A DNA stretch of 64,000 bases from Bacteroidia bacterium. Lineage in GTDB: Bacteria; Bacteroidota; Bacteroidia; B-17B0; Aurantibacillaceae. The DNA is taken from positions 1 through 64,000 of the forward strand of contig JACMNO010000094.1 of the NCBI GenBank assembly GCA_014378485.1, given 5' to 3'. Shown here one piece after another: positions 26,906 through 34,665 of this stretch. A program made the position numbers and the translations under genes. The stretch's first letter is position 1. The number at the start of each line of letters is the position of its first letter. The notes under the pieces are model-generated. The model was not told the DNA's origin and made no database searches. It worked only from the letters and a program-made list of their open reading frames with translations.

Positions 26906-27634
26906 ATGGAATACGCATTAGTAACCGGCGGAAGTCGTGGCATTGGAAAAGCAATTTGTTTGCGGCTGGCAGATATGGGATATAATATTATTTTAAATTA
27001 TACTTCAAACGATACAGAGGCCAATAAAACAAAAGATCTTTTAACGGCAAAAGGAGTTGATGTGGTATTAATGAAATTTGATGTGAGTAGCACGGAAGAT
27101 TCTGATGCACACATTGAAACATGGATCAATTCTAATAAAGATAAAGCGATCACCGTGCTGGTAAACAATGCCGGGATCCGTAAAGATAACATCATGGTAT
27201 TCATCCAGCCGGAAGACTGGAAACGTGTGATTGATATTACGGTTGATGGTTTTTATAATGTGACCCGTCATGTCGTAAAAAGTATGCTAACCAAACGTAA
27301 AGGCCGCATTGTGAATATTGTTTCTTTATCTGGTCTCAAAGGAATGCCAGGACAAACCAGTTATTCTGCAGCTAAAGGCGCTGTGATAGCTGCAACCAAA
27401 GCTTTGGCACAGGAAGTTGGTAAACGTGGTATTACTGTAAATGCAGTAGCTCCCGGATTTATAAAAACGGACATGACAGAGGATATTAAAGAAGAGGATT
27501 ATAAATTTATGGTGCCAATGAACCGTTTTGGCGAACCGGATGAAGTGGCGGGTGTCGTTGCTTTTTTAGTGGGCAAAGATTCAACTTATGTTACAGGACA
27601 GATTATTTCAGTTAACGGAGGTTTATATAGTTAA
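26906..27634 (+). CDS. fabG: 3-oxoacyl-ACP reductase
   Basis: A 242-residue short-chain dehydrogenase that reduces 3-oxoacyl-ACP with NADPH. The cofactor motif TGGSRGIGKA is at residues 7-16, NNAG is present, and the active site is Ser near 140 with Tyr153 and Lys157 (SYSAAKG). The C-terminal part FLVGKDSTYVTGQIISVNGG is typical of FabG. The next genes of the set (ketosynthase, ACP, acyltransferase) are on the same strand, but they are cut off by GxxExxY module 2. By context it is the dedicated reductase of the polyene pathway, not the housekeeping FabG; this is an inference. Confidence 0.9.
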   Translation: MEYALVTGGSRGIGKAICLRLADMGYNIILNYTSNDTEANKTKDLLTAKGVDVVLMKFDVSSTEDSDAHIETWINSNKDKAITVLVNNAGIRKDNIMVFIQPEDWKRVIDITVDGFYNVTRHVVKSMLTKRKGRIVNIVSLSGLKGMPGQTSYSAAKGAVIAATKALAQEVGKRGITVNAVAPGFIKTDMTEDIKEEDYKFMVPMNRFGEPDEVAGVVAFLVGKDSTYVTGQIISVNGGLYS

Positions 27635-27640
27635 GAAAAA

Positions 27641-28257
27641 ATGTCTCGCAAAGGTGCAGAGACGCTAAGAAAAACAAAAAAATGAATAAAATATAGTTAT
27701 TTTGATACCCTTAATGATTCTGCAGATAACCCTGTGCGGGTTAGCGACTTTATTAGAAACAATTTAAAAGACAACAACACATACTCTCAACATAGCTAAC
27801 TACACTTTATGACTTAGCGGCTTAGCAAGAAACAATTAAGAAATGACAGAAAATGAACTTTCTAAAATAATAGTAAATACAGCGTATCAGATTCACACAA
27901 AACTTGGTCCCGGACTTTTAGAATCTGTTTACGAAAAAATCATGTTGTACGAACTAACCAGACAAGGATTAAGCGCTGAATTTCAAAAAGGAATACCCGT
28001 TGTTTGGAATGAAGTAAACATGGAGATAGGATTTAGAGCAGACTTAATAGTAGAAAAAACAGTTATTATTGAGTTGAAATCAGTTGAAACAATATTACCA
28101 GTTCATCAAAAACAATTACTCACATATTTAAAATTAACTAATTTAAAACTGGGTCTACTTATTAATTTTAATGAAAGTTTAATAAAAAATGGGATTACGC
28201 GTATTGTCAATAATTTATAATTTAAAAACTTTGCGGCTTTGCGGCTTTGCGAGAAAT
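27641..28257. mobile_element. GxxExxY module 2: gene framed by inverted TCTCGCAAAG-type repeats
   Basis: The left arm TCTCGCAAAGGTGCAGAGAC (27644-27663) and the reverse complement of the right arm, TCTCGCAAAGCCGCAAAGCC (28254-28235), agree at 16 of 20 positions, and the TCTCGCAAAG core is exact. A third related copy (GACTTAGCGGCTTAGCAAG, 27811-27829) lies 13 bases before the gene. The 617-base unit carries one GxxExxY gene and no transposase. It separates fabG from the ketosynthase gene. No target duplication is evident. Confidence 0.6.
27843..28220 (+). CDS. GxxExxY protein (copy 2)
   Basis: A 125-residue member of the GxxExxY family with the signature GPGLLESVY and a PD-(D/E)xK-like core (FRADLIVEKTVIIELKSVE, then HQKQLLTYLKL). 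Its function is unknown. It is related to the protein at 23081 but clearly diverged from it (for example, MLYELTRQGLSAEFQKGIPV in place of CLLKEFELRGIKAVAQIKLPI). It starts 13 bases after a repeat copy and ends 14 bases before the right repeat arm, so the gene fills most of its module. Nothing suggests that it takes part in the flanking biosynthetic pathway. Confidence 0.82.
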   Translation: MTENELSKIIVNTAYQIHTKLGPGLLESVYEKIMLYELTRQGLSAEFQKGIPVVWNEVNMEIGFRADLIVEKTVIIELKSVETILPVHQKQLLTYLKLTNLKLGLLINFNESLIKNGITRIVNNL

Positions 28258-28265
28258 GATTTAAA

Positions 28266-29483
28266 ATGAATAGAGTAGTAATAACAGGAATAGGTGCTTG
28301 GTCTTGTTTAGGGAAAAACGTAGACGAAGTAAAAGATTCTTTATTTGCAGGGAAATCCGGAATTGGTTTTGAACAAATCAGAAAAGATATGGGCTACCGT
28401 TCTGCTTTAACTGGACTTATAGAAACTCCAATCTTAAAAGGGTTGTTAGACAGAAGAGCTCGAGTAAGTATGGGACAACCGGCGGAATATGCATATATGG
28501 CAACTTCAGAAGCGTTGCGCATGGCAAAGATGGATCCTGATTGGATCGCTAACCAGGAAGTAGGTATTATATATGGGAACGACAGTGTAGCAAAATCTAC
28601 TATGGAAGCCATTGATACAGTCAGGTTAAAAAAAGACACCATGTTGGTTGGCTCGGGGGCTACATTTCAGTCAATGAATTCAACCGTAACAATGAACCTT
28701 TCTACTATTTATAAATTAAAAGGGATAAACTTTACATTAGCCGCGGCATGCGCCAGTGGTTCTCACTCTATTGGAATGGGTTATTTATTGATTCGTACCG
28801 GTTTGCAAAAACAAGTAATCTGTGGTGGTGCACAGGAAGTAAATGCATACACGTTTGGAAGTTTTGATGGATTAAGTGCTTTTTCGATACGCGAAAATGA
28901 GCCAACCAAAGCCTCCCGTCCGTTTGACAGGGACCGTGATGGATTGATTCCAAGCGGAGGTGCCGCAACTGTAATCTTGGAAAGTTTAGAATCCGCGCAA
29001 CAACGTGGCGCAACAATTTTAGCGGAAGTAATTGGTTACGGCTTTTCAAGTAATGGCGATCATATCAGTAATTCAAGTGTTGACGGACAGGTACGCTCAT
29101 TGGAAATGTCTTTAAGAGATGCTCATTTAGAGCCAAAAGATATTGATTATATCAACGCCCACGCAACCTCAACAGTTGGTGGCGACAGAGTTGAAGCGAA
29201 AGCAATTGACCAGGTATTTGGAGGTAAAACACCCGTAAGCTCAACTAAATCAATGACTGGGCATGAATGCTGGATGGCTGGTGCCAGCGAAATTGTTTAT
29301 TGCACCCTAATGATGCAAAATGGATTTATTGCACCTAATATTAACTTTGAGAATCCGGACGAAGATTCTCAAAAATTAAATATAATAGCACAAACAAAAC
29401 AAACTTCGTTAACTACAATCTTATCCAACTCTTTTGGCTTTGGAGGCACAAATTCTACTTTGATTATCAAAAAATTTGCCTAA
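28266..29483 (+). CDS. Beta-ketoacyl-ACP synthase of the polyene type
   Basis: A 405-residue FabF/FabB-like condensing enzyme. The catalytic Cys162 lies in AAACASGSHSIG, His299 in NAHATSTVGGD and His333 in STKSMTGHECWMAG, so the C-H-H triad is complete. The protein differs from housekeeping FabF in details such as HECWMAGASE, where FabF normally has GHLLGAAG, which fits the specialised ketosynthases of aryl-polyene/flexirubin clusters. An ACP gene follows 12-50 bases later. It starts 9 bases beyond GxxExxY module 2, so its own promoter must lie in or before that module. Confidence 0.88.
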   Translation: MNRVVITGIGAWSCLGKNVDEVKDSLFAGKSGIGFEQIRKDMGYRSALTGLIETPILKGLLDRRARVSMGQPAEYAYMATSEALRMAKMDPDWIANQEVGIIYGNDSVAKSTMEAIDTVRLKKDTMLVGSGATFQSMNSTVTMNLSTIYKLKGINFTLAAACASGSHSIGMGYLLIRTGLQKQVICGGAQEVNAYTFGSFDGLSAFSIRENEPTKASRPFDRDRDGLIPSGGAATVILESLESAQQRGATILAEVIGYGFSSNGDHISNSSVDGQVRSLEMSLRDAHLEPKDIDYINAHATSTVGGDRVEAKAIDQVFGGKTPVSSTKSMTGHECWMAGASEIVYCTLMMQNGFIAPNINFENPDEDSQKLNIIAQTKQTSLTTILSNSFGFGGTNSTLIIKKFA

Positions 29484-29531
29484 TTTTACGAATAATTGCT
29501 CTTTTTAAACCAAAAACAAAGCATTTTTAGC

Positions 29532-29789
29532 ATGACACAAGAAGAAGTTATAAAAACCGTTAACGGGTTTTTAGTTGAAGAATTTGAAGTTGAAGAATCA
29601 AAAATCACCCCTGAAGCAAATTTACGCGATACCCTAGAACTTGATAGTTTGGATTATGTAGATTTAGTAGTTGTGATTGAAAGTCATTTTGGTTTTAAAG
29701 TAGTTGGTGAAGATTTTATAAATATTCATACTTTTCAGGATTTTTATACTTATTGTTTTAACAAGGTTAAGGAAAAAGCCATCGTTTAA
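29532..29789 (+). CDS. Acyl carrier protein
   Basis: An 85-residue ACP with the phosphopantetheine site at Ser39 in LELDSLDYVDL. The protein is acidic and of normal length. The open frame extends back to 29496, but the extra 12 residues (MLFLNQKQSIFS) are unlike any ACP start, so the ATG at 29532 (MTQEEVIKTV) is preferred. It lies directly after the ketosynthase gene and is followed by a terminator-like hairpin. As a second ACP beside a specialised ketosynthase, it probably carries the growing polyene chain; the housekeeping ACP is presumably elsewhere. Confidence 0.92.
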   Translation: MTQEEVIKTVNGFLVEEFEVEESKITPEANLRDTLELDSLDYVDLVVVIESHFGFKVVGEDFINIHTFQDFYTYCFNKVKEKAIV

Positions 29790-29811
29790 GCTGACAAATA
29801 TTAAAATTCAG

Positions 29812-29843
29812 AAAACAAAACACAGGATGTTTTGTTTTTTTTA
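29812..29843 (+). terminator. Terminator or attenuator between the ACP and acyltransferase genes
   Basis: An 11 bp perfect stem AAAACAAAACA / TGTTTTGTTTT with a 5-base loop, then a T-run. It would partly uncouple the acyltransferase gene from the ACP gene. Confidence 0.75.
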
Positions 29844-29867
29844 TTTAATAGATATACAAAAAATCCA

Positions 29868-30770
29868 ATGACAGATCAATCAAAATGGAACGGGCAATCA
29901 CAAGCAAAAGTATTAGGATTTAAAATTTTTGTATTTATTCTTAATACATTGGGATTAAACCCTGCTTATTTTTTACTTCGCTTTGTTTCTTTCTATTATT
30001 TTTTGTTTTCAAAGCCAAATAAATATATTAAAGAATACTTTATAAAAGCCCACGGTTACTCAAACTTTAAGGCCCTTTTAGCCATTTATAAAAACAATTT
30101 TTTACTCGGTCAAACCATTATTGATAAAGTAGCTGTGATGGCTGGCACTAAAAATCCATTTAAAGTTATTCATAAAAACGGAAAAATGCTGGACAACCTT
30201 GCAGCTATTGGCAAAGGTGGTATTTTGGTGAGCGCCCACATTGGCAACTGGGAAGTTGCAGGCCAGGGTCTTAACAGGTTGGGGACACCCTTCAACATCC
30301 TAATGTACTCCAATGAAAAAAAAGATGTCAAAGAATACATGGATGGTGTAATGAAAGAAAAAAAGATAAACATCATTTCCATTGATGAAGAGACAAAAAG
30401 CCACATCATTGAACTACATAAAGCATTTACTAATAATGAACTGGTTGTTATGCATGGTGACCGATACCGTGAAGGCGCCAAAACTTTCACGACAAATTTC
30501 TTTGGAATACCGGCAAAATTTCCAGCAGGTCCTTTCATTATGGCCGCAAAGTTCGGAGTTCCTTTGTGTATTGTTTTTGCGGTAAAATTAGATAAACATA
30601 CTTATGAATTCTCGATTGAAGAACCAATTCAGGTGCAAAGAGTAAGAAGTGAAGAACAATTAGAAATAGTATGTATGGACTTACTACAACAGTATGTTGC
30701 GCATGTTGAAAATATGGCGAGAAAGTACCCGCATCAATGGTTCAACTATTATGATTTTTGGAAATTATAA
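29868..30770 (+). CDS. LpxL/HtrB-like acyltransferase of the polyene set
   Basis: A 300-residue acyltransferase of the lipid A late-acyltransferase family, with a hydrophobic N-terminal anchor (FKIFVFILNTLGLNPAYFLLRF). The catalytic HxxxxE motif is His124 to Glu129 in SAHIGNWEVAG, followed by the conserved MHGDRYREGAKTF and FPAGPFIMAAKFGVPL. The frame opens at a TTG at 29832, but that codon is inside the preceding terminator stem, so ATG at 29868 (MTDQSKWNG) is chosen. Such acyltransferases are a regular part of flexirubin and aryl-polyene clusters, where they are thought to attach the polyene acyl chain to a lipid. It is the last gene of the set here. Confidence 0.83.
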   Translation: MTDQSKWNGQSQAKVLGFKIFVFILNTLGLNPAYFLLRFVSFYYFLFSKPNKYIKEYFIKAHGYSNFKALLAIYKNNFLLGQTIIDKVAVMAGTKNPFKVIHKNGKMLDNLAAIGKGGILVSAHIGNWEVAGQGLNRLGTPFNILMYSNEKKDVKEYMDGVMKEKKINIISIDEETKSHIIELHKAFTNNELVVMHGDRYREGAKTFTTNFFGIPAKFPAGPFIMAAKFGVPLCIVFAVKLDKHTYEFSIEEPIQVQRVRSEEQLEIVCMDLLQQYVAHVENMARKYPHQWFNYYDFWKL

Positions 30771-30773
30771 ATG

Positions 30774-30832
30774 TCCGTAGATTTCGTAAATCTCACTGAT
30801 TATTTCTGCACCTATCTACGCGATCAGCCGGA
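30774..30832. repeat. Degenerate inverted repeat (TCCGTAGATTTCG family)
   Basis: TCCGTAGATTTCGTAAAT at 30774-30791 is roughly inverted by ATCTACGCGATCAGCCGGA at 30814-30832, around CACTGATTATTTCTGCACC. It resembles the intergenic CCGCAGATTTCGCAGATT repeats of Bacteroidota, and is decayed here. It lies just beyond the last polyene gene. Confidence 0.5.
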
Positions 30833-30844
30833 ACATAATTTTAA

Positions 30845-32290
30845 TTATAACTTCGATTCTATCCAGTGCGAGTAATTGATTAATCCTGCACCTTCCTTAG
30901 CACTATGAAATTTTTTCACGAACAATTGAATTACCGGTTTTAATGGTCTCCATCGCTTTTCATGTTTATTTAAGTATTGATTTATTATATCAAGTATCGC
31001 CAGATCAATTATTATCGTTTCCCTCTCTTTGACCTCATCTATAAGCCTATATAATTGGCCTAACTGTTTGTCGCATTGCTCATAGTCCTGTGTTTCAATA
31101 CGGTTGATCAATTCAAAAACATATAGCTTTATCGTGAATAGAACATCCAATGATTTGAAATTCTGCGATATATACATTTGGCTGAAAAATTTACCCGCTT
31201 GTTTGAATTTTTTCAAATCAAAGTTTAAAATAGCCAGGTTATTTAAAACATAAAAATATTGATGAGGGTTATTTTTAATCTGCTTTTCATTTTGAGCAGT
31301 CTCCAATGTACTAATGGCTTTTAAAAGATTTGTTTTACTGTAGTTATTTACTAAAATATTATAATAATAAAATATGTACTTATCGTACAGCAGATTATTA
31401 AATTCCAAGGTTGCCTTATGCAATACCGTGGCGTATTGAACAGCCTGAGTATGTTTTTCTAACATGTAAGACGCGTTACAAAGATAAATTAGCAGTTGAA
31501 GTTTGACTTCATGGTTTTGTTTCGTAAACAAACGGTCATTCTCAAATTCATGTAGGCATGACTTTAAATAACTCTCGAGTGAAGTATAATCTTTTAATAA
31601 AAGCAACAAACGGCTGACGTTTTGAAAAATCCTGATGCGAAGCTGTGAACTATTCTTTACATAAGATAATTCAATCGTATTCTTTAACGTATGATTCAAC
31701 CAAGTTGTGATTTCTTTTTTGGTTGTTAAATTCTGTGTCGTTTTCACTTCATGTGATAAAACCGCAAGGTTATTTTCAAGGTCCTGCAATAATCTTAAAC
31801 GCTGGCTATTCTCATTTCTCTTTTCGATCAGCTTTACCGGACTCTCTTGTGTATTTTGAATACTCATTCGCACCATTTGCTCATATATGGCTTCAAGCAT
31901 GGCATACTCCTCCTTTTCAATAGCCCTCTTTTCAGCTAACTTGAAATAATGAAGAGCCAGGTGATATTGTTGTTTGCGAATAAAAACTTTAGCTAAACCT
32001 ATTAAGTGAATCGTATCTGTATCGGGTTTTTTATGATTTAAATTAGATAAAACTATACCAACATCATCCGCTATTTTGTTCTTGAGTCTGTAATATTTAG
32101 TGTCAGGTTTTAGACCTTTGTAAACGACATTGAAATGGTACTTATCCGATTCTTCGCCCTTCTTTTTTATAGAATCAAATAGCTCTATATCCTTTCTATA
32201 ATCAAAATTATGAGTCCTTTTTGTATATAATTTATAGCTCTTTAGTTCTTCTTTTTCTAAAGATTTGATTAAGTCTTGTAAAATGTCCAT
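30845..32290 (-). CDS. Helical repeat (TPR-like) protein of unknown function
   Basis: A 481-residue soluble protein with no signal peptide or membrane segment. Nearly the whole length is helical, in TPR-like pairs, for example HLIGLAKVFIRKQQYHLALHYFKLAEKRA at about residues 95-125 and FYVLNNLAILNFDLKKFKQAGKFF at about 335-360. The N terminus (LIKSLEKEELKSYKLYTKRT) resembles a start often seen in cytoplasmic Bacteroidota proteins of unknown role. It stands alone and is divergent from a T9SS cargo gene. A scaffold function is plausible from the repeats; nothing more specific can be said. Confidence 0.7.
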   Translation of the reverse strand: MDILQDLIKSLEKEELKSYKLYTKRTHNFDYRKDIELFDSIKKKGEESDKYHFNVVYKGLKPDTKYYRLKNKIADDVGIVLSNLNHKKPDTDTIHLIGLAKVFIRKQQYHLALHYFKLAEKRAIEKEEYAMLEAIYEQMVRMSIQNTQESPVKLIEKRNENSQRLRLLQDLENNLAVLSHEVKTTQNLTTKKEITTWLNHTLKNTIELSYVKNSSQLRIRIFQNVSRLLLLLKDYTSLESYLKSCLHEFENDRLFTKQNHEVKLQLLIYLCNASYMLEKHTQAVQYATVLHKATLEFNNLLYDKYIFYYYNILVNNYSKTNLLKAISTLETAQNEKQIKNNPHQYFYVLNNLAILNFDLKKFKQAGKFFSQMYISQNFKSLDVLFTIKLYVFELINRIETQDYEQCDKQLGQLYRLIDEVKERETIIIDLAILDIINQYLNKHEKRWRPLKPVIQLFVKKFHSAKEGAGLINYSHWIESKL

Positions 32291-32376
32291 AATTTGATTA
32301 TGTAATGAAAAATAAAAGTAATTAATTTTTTAATGATTTTTTAACTAATTTTAAATCAATAAAAAAGAAAGAACCC

Positions 32377-33060
32377 ATGAAACGCATTTTAATAGTATTA
32401 TTTGTTTTAGCTGAGCTTATGAGTTATGGACAAGCAAAAATTGGTATGAGTCCAGTCTTTTCGTTTACACCTGTAAGCGCAGGCACTCCATCCAGCATTG
32501 TTAACTTTGGCGACACCGTTTCTCTAAAAGTATATGTAAAAAATAGCGGGAACGTAACGTTTAATGGTTTTATTAAGCTTAATGCTTTTAGAGATACCAC
32601 TAATGGAGTATTATGTGATTCAATCGGTATTGGATTAAATCTATTGCCAAATGACAGTATTTCACACACACTTAGCTTTACGCCAATTTCAGGCCCTAAT
32701 GCTTTTAAATCTGGTGGCAATGGAAACACAATTGTTGTGTGGCCAATAATTATATTCGGAACCGGTGTTAATGGCGATAGCGTAAGGCCAAAGATATGGA
32801 TTAATAATATAAACAGTATTTTTGAATTTGAAAAGAATCCGTTCAAACTATATCCTAATCCTGTTTTACATGAATTAAGCATTAAATCTCAAAACAGTAT
32901 TCACTATAAAAAAATAACTATTTATGATCAGTTTGCCCGAAAAGTAAAAGAAATCATGTTTACAGAAGTTATTGATGTCTCCGATTTAACAGCAGGATCA
33001 TATTGGATGATTATTAGTTCTGATAATAAATCTCATCGAGTAAATTTTATAAAAGAATAA
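32377..33060 (+). CDS. T9SS cargo protein with CARDB-like domain
   Basis: A 227-residue exported protein. A Sec signal (VLFVLAELMSYGQ) is followed by one beta-sandwich domain (about residues 20-145, SIVNFGDTVSLKVYVKNSGN ... ISHTLSFTPIS), which resembles CARDB adhesive domains, and by a type A T9SS tail (FKLYPNPVLHELSIKS ... VSDLTAGSYWM). The basic end is weak (SHRVNFIKE) but normal in length. It starts a run of three exported-protein genes on the plus strand, with only 17 bases before the next. Confidence 0.8.
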   Translation: MKRILIVLFVLAELMSYGQAKIGMSPVFSFTPVSAGTPSSIVNFGDTVSLKVYVKNSGNVTFNGFIKLNAFRDTTNGVLCDSIGIGLNLLPNDSISHTLSFTPISGPNAFKSGGNGNTIVVWPIIIFGTGVNGDSVRPKIWINNINSIFEFEKNPFKLYPNPVLHELSIKSQNSIHYKKITIYDQFARKVKEIMFTEVIDVSDLTAGSYWMIISSDNKSHRVNFIKE

Positions 33061-33077
33061 CTCACATAAATTAAACT

Positions 33078-34523
33078 ATGAAAACAATCAAACAAACAAT
33101 TTTAGCAATAGCACTTTGTGTTATTTCTATAACAACTTTCGCTCAATGTCCCAATATTACCAGTATTAATACACAACTCGGAGCGAACGGAACAGCAACA
33201 TTATCTTCTGTATTCACAGGTACAGTAAGCCCTTTGTATACAGCTTATTATTGGCAGATGACTCCTAATACCGGGCAAAACAATGCGCCAGGACAAGCAG
33301 TAGCCGAATTACAATTTCCTGCTAACGGCACTTACAGCGTATGCGCTACAATTTCCGATTCATTGAATGGTTGCTGGTCAAATTATTACTGTACAACTAT
33401 AACTATCACTAATATGGCCCCATCTAATTGCAATGCCTCATTTATAGCCTATACAGATAGCAATTGCGTCACCTATTTTTCAAATACATCGATAGGTAAT
33501 GCTCTTACGTATGAATGGAATATTAATGGTGTAACCTACACAACTACCAACCCTTCTGTAAACCTGCCAAATGGCAACTATCCTGTATTATTACAAACGT
33601 ATTATGCGGGTCAGCCATGCGATTCTGCGTATCAAACTGTTACAGTTGGATGCAGTGGTACAAATACTGTATCATGCGTAGCAAACTTTACTTCTTTTAC
33701 TGATACTTCTTGTGTGACTCATTTAACGAATACATCAACAGGAACTAATTTAACTTATGAGTGGTATGACATAACAAACATGAGTAATCCTATCTTAATG
33801 GGAACTACTGCAAATCTGAGTTTAAATCTTCCTCAGGGTTATGCTCTATTTCAACTGGCAACTTTTTCTAACGGCACATTCTGTGATTCTGCAACTAACT
33901 CTATTAATGTTAATTGTGGTAATCCGGCAAACGGTTGCCAGGCAGTATCTCAATTTGTAGTTTTCCCTGATTCAGTAAATCCTTCAAGCGGAAATTACTA
34001 CGCCTATAATTCTTCCTATGGTTCAGGTACAACTTCTTACATATGGAGTTTTGGCGATGGCGCTTCATCTACACAACAATACCCTTTTCATCAGTATGGA
34101 GTACCAGGACAATATATCATTTGCTTAACTGTAAATGTAACTTATACGACCGCTCTAGGCACATCAACCTGCACAGATTCGTATTGTGATTCATCAAGTG
34201 TACAAAAGATGGCTGCAGGGTTTCTAATGAGCCAAATGAATGTTATTCCACAAACAGTTACCGGAATTAAGCATACTGAACAATTAGTTAGCTTAAATGC
34301 TTATCCAAATCCAGTAGCAGATGAATTAACTATTGAATCTTCTTCTGCCGATAACAAATTATCTTATATATTAATAGATGCGCTGGGCAGAAACGTTTTA
34401 ACAGGCTCTATAGAGAACTCGAAGGTTAACATTTATACCGGTAGTTTAGAGAAAGGCTTTTACAATTTGAGCATTACCAATGAAAAAGGAAATGCTTTAA
34501 AAACTGTGAAATTAGTGAAGTAA
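33078..34523 (+). CDS. T9SS cargo protein with repeated PKD-like domains
   Basis: A 481-residue exported protein. After the signal peptide (ISITTFAQ) comes a series of beta-sandwich domains of about 85 residues. Two are clear repeats (NASFIAYTDSNCVTYFSNTS and VANFTSFTDTSCVTHLTNTS), and one is a canonical PKD domain with YIWSFGDGASSTQQYPFHQY near residue 320. The type A T9SS tail starts at NAYPNPVADELTIES and ends LKTVKLVK. Cysteines occur once or twice per repeat and may form disulfides. PKD arrays are typical of surface adhesins and extracellular enzymes; no catalytic domain is present, so an adhesive or structural role is likely. Confidence 0.85.
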   Translation: MKTIKQTILAIALCVISITTFAQCPNITSINTQLGANGTATLSSVFTGTVSPLYTAYYWQMTPNTGQNNAPGQAVAELQFPANGTYSVCATISDSLNGCWSNYYCTTITITNMAPSNCNASFIAYTDSNCVTYFSNTSIGNALTYEWNINGVTYTTTNPSVNLPNGNYPVLLQTYYAGQPCDSAYQTVTVGCSGTNTVSCVANFTSFTDTSCVTHLTNTSTGTNLTYEWYDITNMSNPILMGTTANLSLNLPQGYALFQLATFSNGTFCDSATNSINVNCGNPANGCQAVSQFVVFPDSVNPSSGNYYAYNSSYGSGTTSYIWSFGDGASSTQQYPFHQYGVPGQYIICLTVNVTYTTALGTSTCTDSYCDSSSVQKMAAGFLMSQMNVIPQTVTGIKHTEQLVSLNAYPNPVADELTIESSSADNKLSYILIDALGRNVLTGSIENSKVNIYTGSLEKGFYNLSITNEKGNALKTVKLVK

Positions 34524-34549
34524 TAAAAACTGTTTTTGTTTGTAACAAC

Positions 34550-34576
34550 GCCTCGCATTTTTGTGAGGCATTTTTT
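34550..34576 (+). terminator. Terminator after the PKD protein gene
   Basis: An 8 bp stem GCCTCGCA / TGTGAGGC (one G-U) followed by ATTTTTT. Confidence 0.8.
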
Positions 34577-34665
34577 ATAGACCTTTACCCACAACTCTAA
34601 CTACCATCAAAATAAATTTCAATTTATTTGCCTTGCCTATTAACTTATTGTTATATATTAGGTAA

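Noticed and set aside
29832-29867. TTG start of the acyltransferase
   Set aside because: The codon is in the stem and T-run of a terminator; ATG at 29868 follows directly.
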